7,961 nt of DNA. Origin: JBHEPS01 sp046261635. Lineage in GTDB: Bacteria; Acidobacteriota; Thermoanaerobaculia; Gp7-AA8. The notes under the pieces are model-generated. The model was not told where the DNA came from and did no database searches. It saw nothing but the letters and a program-made list of their open reading frames with translations. Of the stretch, positions 5,788 through 7,961 are shown piece by piece. The stretch covers positions 1 through 7,961 of the forward strand of contig JBHEOL010000272.1 in NCBI GenBank assembly GCA_046261635.1, given 5' to 3'. How positions within the stretch are numbered: the stretch's first letter is position 1; every line of letters starts with the position of its first letter. The position numbers and the translations under genes were made by a program.

Positions 5788-7791
5788 CTACTCGACGCGC
5801 ATCAGGCGCTGCCGCACCGGTGGCAGCGACTCGCTCGGGGGTTCCAGCAGGATGTTCGACTCCGACCCCGTTTCGGCTGGCGCGGACGGACGGTCCGTCG
5901 CACGGCGCCGCACTCCCTCGTCCACCACCGGCCGCCACCCTTGATCGGTCAGGGTCCAGAGGTCCGAGAAGTAGGATCCGGCGTAGCCGGCGTAAGCGGT
6001 CAACTGCTCGAGCGTCGGATCCCAGGCGAGCCCACCATTCATCCGGGCCGGGATCTCGGTCGATTCGGCGACCAGGGTCCATCTCGATCCATTCCAGGTG
6101 TAATGCTCGTCGATGAACTCCTCGTCTTCGTTCTTCCCGCCGACCATGTGGACCAGTCCCGTCTCGAGGTCGGTACCGATGAGCGCTCCGTAACGCGCCG
6201 CCGGCGAATTGACGTTCGTCAGCTCGACCCAGTCCTTGCCGTCGAATGCCCACGTGTCCCCGAACCTGAGCAGCTTTCCTTCCTCTTTCTCCCGGCCGAT
6301 TCCGCCGTAAAGAATGGTTCGCTGGCTCACGGGATCGAAGAACATCATCGCGAGTGCTCGGAAACCGGGAGTTTTCCCGTCGACTTTGGTCCAGCTCGAG
6401 CCGTTCCACGTCCACGTCTCCCGCGAGTAGTTCGCCGTGAAGCCGCCGTAGAGCACCGACCGGCCGAGCTTCGGATCGAACTCGAACGATCGCCACTGCA
6501 GGACGGGCGGCTTCCTGTCCACGTTCGGGAACGAGGTCCATGAAGCGCCGTCCCACTCGTGCACGGACGAGTCGTTGCAGACGATGACCAGGCGCTTGCG
6601 CGTAGAGTCCCAGGTCCCCACGGGATAAACGCAGGAGCTCGGCTGGCCGGAGGCATCCACCCTCTGCCAGTGCCCGCCGGAATACTTCCAGAGATCGCCA
6701 AAGGCACTGAGTCCGCCGAAGAGCCAGACCGCATCATGCTCGGGTGCGCTCTCGAACACCATCAGCGACCTCGGGGTGGGCGTCTTCGTCGTACTCGCGC
6801 CCAGCCAGCGGCCATCGCGATAACGGTAGGTGTCGTTGCGGTCGAATCCGAACTCGGTGCCGCCGAACAACAAAGTCTCGCCGCGCGCCGGATCATAGGT
6901 CATCGCGTGGCCGAGAACGCCGCCGATGATTCCGCCGGTCGTGGTGATCTTGGTCCAGTTGGTGCCGTTCCACTCCCAGGTCTCGCCCAGAGCATTTCCG
7001 TTGATGCAGCCTCCCCCAGCCAGCAGGACGTTCCCGTTGTGCTCCTGCCAGACCAGGCCGGTGAGGTTGACGCATTCGGGGAGAGTTTCAGGCTCGATTC
7101 GTTCCCAGCTGGACCCGAGGTAGCGGTACATCACCGTCGTGCCCCTCGTGAGAGAGCCGACCTCATCCGCCATCGCCATCATCAGGATCTCGCCACGCGC
7201 CTCGTCCCAGACCAGAGCCGGGTTCAATACCGCCGGTCCGTCGGAACCGGTCTGGATCCAGCTCGTCCCGTCGAACTCCCAGGTATCGCGGAGGGTCGTG
7301 TCGGCCGTCGAGCCGCCGAAGATGACGAAGCGGCCGCGGGCGCGATCGAACGCGTGTCCGGGGAGCCGGCGCGCAGGAGGCGAGGCCGGCGTCTCGATCC
7401 GGGTCCAGACGCGATTCTTGAACTGCCAGGTATCGCTGATGATCTCATCGCCCGTGGTTCCCCCACCCCAGAGCAGGATCCGATCGTTGTCGTGGTCCGT
7501 GACCATCGCAAAGGCAGCCCGGGGAGAGGGCACCACGTCGAAATAGCGCTGCACCCAGCGCCGGCCGGTCCACTCCCAGGTCTCGGCGAGGTGGTCGCGC
7601 GCATCGCGCCGCTCACCCCGGACGAACATCGGAGTCAGCCCCCCGAACAGGACGGGGCGGTCGATTCCCGGATCGAAAGCCAGGCGGGCGCTGGTGCGGG
7701 ACGACGGCTGGCCTTGAGCGGGAACGGCGGCGAGAACGGATAGGATCACTCCGCAGGCGATGCGGAGAAGGAAGCCGGAAGCGCGTGTCAT
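5788..7791 (-). CDS. Secreted Kelch/galactose-oxidase-type beta-propeller protein, 12 repeats
   Basis: The exact function is unknown. The 667-residue product starts with a signal peptide: basic MTRASGFLLR, a hydrophobic core (11-24) and likely cleavage near VPA or AQG (25-27). C13 is not in a lipobox, so a lipoprotein is unlikely. The rest consists of about 12 repeats of roughly 50 residues, each with a ..FDP....LFGG strand pair and then a DTWEWdG..W strand. The closing Trp residues are 79, 129, 178, 229, 279, 329, 375, 418, 467, 521, 571 and 619. This is the Kelch-type propeller pattern, and 12 blades suggest two six-bladed propellers. Cys pairs 240/261 and 387/405 occupy equivalent blade positions and could form disulfides. 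The Pro/Ser-rich tail (622-667) shows no sorting motif or membrane segment. No copper-site or catalytic residues are recognised, so a binding role outside the cytoplasm is most likely. The ATG at 7791 is chosen because the signal peptide follows it directly; the ribosome site is poor. Confidence 0.9.
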   Translation of the reverse strand: MTRASGFLLRIACGVILSVLAAVPAQGQPSSRTSARLAFDPGIDRPVLFGGLTPMFVRGERRDARDHLAETWEWTGRRWVQRYFDVVPSPRAAFAMVTDHDNDRILLWGGGTTGDEIISDTWQFKNRVWTRIETPASPPARRLPGHAFDRARGRFVIFGGSTADTTLRDTWEFDGTSWIQTGSDGPAVLNPALVWDEARGEILMMAMADEVGSLTRGTTVMYRYLGSSWERIEPETLPECVNLTGLVWQEHNGNVLLAGGGCINGNALGETWEWNGTNWTKITTTGGIIGGVLGHAMTYDPARGETLLFGGTEFGFDRNDTYRYRDGRWLGASTTKTPTPRSLMVFESAPEHDAVWLFGGLSAFGDLWKYSGGHWQRVDASGQPSSCVYPVGTWDSTRKRLVIVCNDSSVHEWDGASWTSFPNVDRKPPVLQWRSFEFDPKLGRSVLYGGFTANYSRETWTWNGSSWTKVDGKTPGFRALAMMFFDPVSQRTILYGGIGREKEEGKLLRFGDTWAFDGKDWVELTNVNSPAARYGALIGTDLETGLVHMVGGKNEDEEFIDEHYTWNGSRWTLVAESTEIPARMNGGLAWDPTLEQLTAYAGYAGSYFSDLWTLTDQGWRPVVDEGVRRRATDRPSAPAETGSESNILLEPPSESLPPVRQRLMRVE

Positions 7792-7961
7792 CGGGTTTGA
7801 GGGCCTCTCGCTGGGTAAGTGTCAGAAACTATGAGTTGAGACGGCTGTGCGGGCGCAACGGTCCCGGGAGGGGACAAATTCCGATTCCGAACGATCGAAT
7901 CTCCCGGGCCGAACCCCTCAACTCGCGCCCGAGGAGTCCCTTCCCGCCTCGCGTCTCTCGG
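7792..7961. other. Upstream region of the propeller gene, no gene seen
   Basis: These 170 bases to the window edge hold no supported coding sequence. On the minus strand a poor promoter candidate is TTGCGC (7858-7853) with CATAGT (7833-7828), 19 bases apart. This matches consensus only partly and overlaps the outer arm of the inverted repeat. GAGAGG lies about 12 bases before the ATG, too far for a good ribosome site. Confidence 0.25.
7833..7924. repeat. Nested inverted repeats upstream of the propeller gene
   Basis: The outer 8-bp arms are gagttgag (7833-7840) and ctcaactc (7917-7924). The inner arms are cccgggag (7863-7870) and ctcccggg (7901-7908). Inside the inner pair lies a third, gattc (7883-7887) with gaatc (7897-7901), and a tandem attccg (7878-7889). 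The centre begins about 90 bases before the propeller ATG. It could be an operator or leader structure. No function is shown. Confidence 0.4.

Noticed and set aside
6559..7743. Plus-strand 394-residue open frame opposite the propeller gene
   Set aside because: The minus-strand frame has a signal peptide and 12 regular repeats; the plus frame has only composition-driven openness.
5788..7791. Propeller protein as a lipoprotein or a galactose oxidase enzyme
   Set aside because: The Cys in the signal region is not in a lipobox, and no copper-ligand or thioether residues of galactose oxidase can be identified, only the repeat fold.

Overview
This is a GC-rich bacterial chromosomal window (roughly 60-65% G+C by eye). 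It holds the 3' half of a tRNA-Asp gene, four protein genes plus one ALDH-like pseudoenzyme gene, and several clear hairpins. I see no insertion sequence, phage gene, CRISPR array or other sign of recent transfer. Gene content (MetRS with a C-terminal tRNA-binding domain, a DERA-like deoC with an ALDH16-type pair, a secreted Kelch-type propeller protein) would fit Acidobacteriota or a neighbouring high-GC phylum. That placement is a weak inference.

Layout. On the plus strand, the tRNA-Asp(GUC) 3' half (1-43) is followed by an intrinsic terminator and then metG (165-2156), which ends at its own terminator (2161-2205). A 199-base convergent intergenic region carries a second long hairpin (2319-2351) just past the end of the minus-strand operon. 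On the minus strand, read right to left, a secreted 12-repeat beta-propeller protein (7791-5788) ends at a hairpin (5729-5748). Then comes a compact three-gene unit: deoC (5702-4743), a complete NAD-dependent aldehyde dehydrogenase (4743-3220) and a short ALDH-like protein without catalytic residues (3201-2356).

How the genes work together. DeoC splits 2-deoxyribose 5-phosphate into glyceraldehyde 3-phosphate and acetaldehyde. The adjacent ALDH would oxidise the acetaldehyde to acetate, so the unit looks like a deoxynucleoside salvage and aldehyde-disposal operon. The two ALDH genes together resemble the two halves of ALDH16: an active N-terminal domain and a truncated, inactive C-terminal domain. 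They lie in the same reading frame and are separated by a single UGA plus six sense codons, so readthrough or reversal of that stop would give a 795-residue ALDH16-sized protein. This is the most interesting feature of the window.

A second notable feature is in metG. A strong AGGAGG followed by an in-frame GTG sits exactly at the junction between the synthetase core and the tRNA-binding domain. It could allow separate production of a 142-residue tRNA-binding protein, or mark an old gene fusion.
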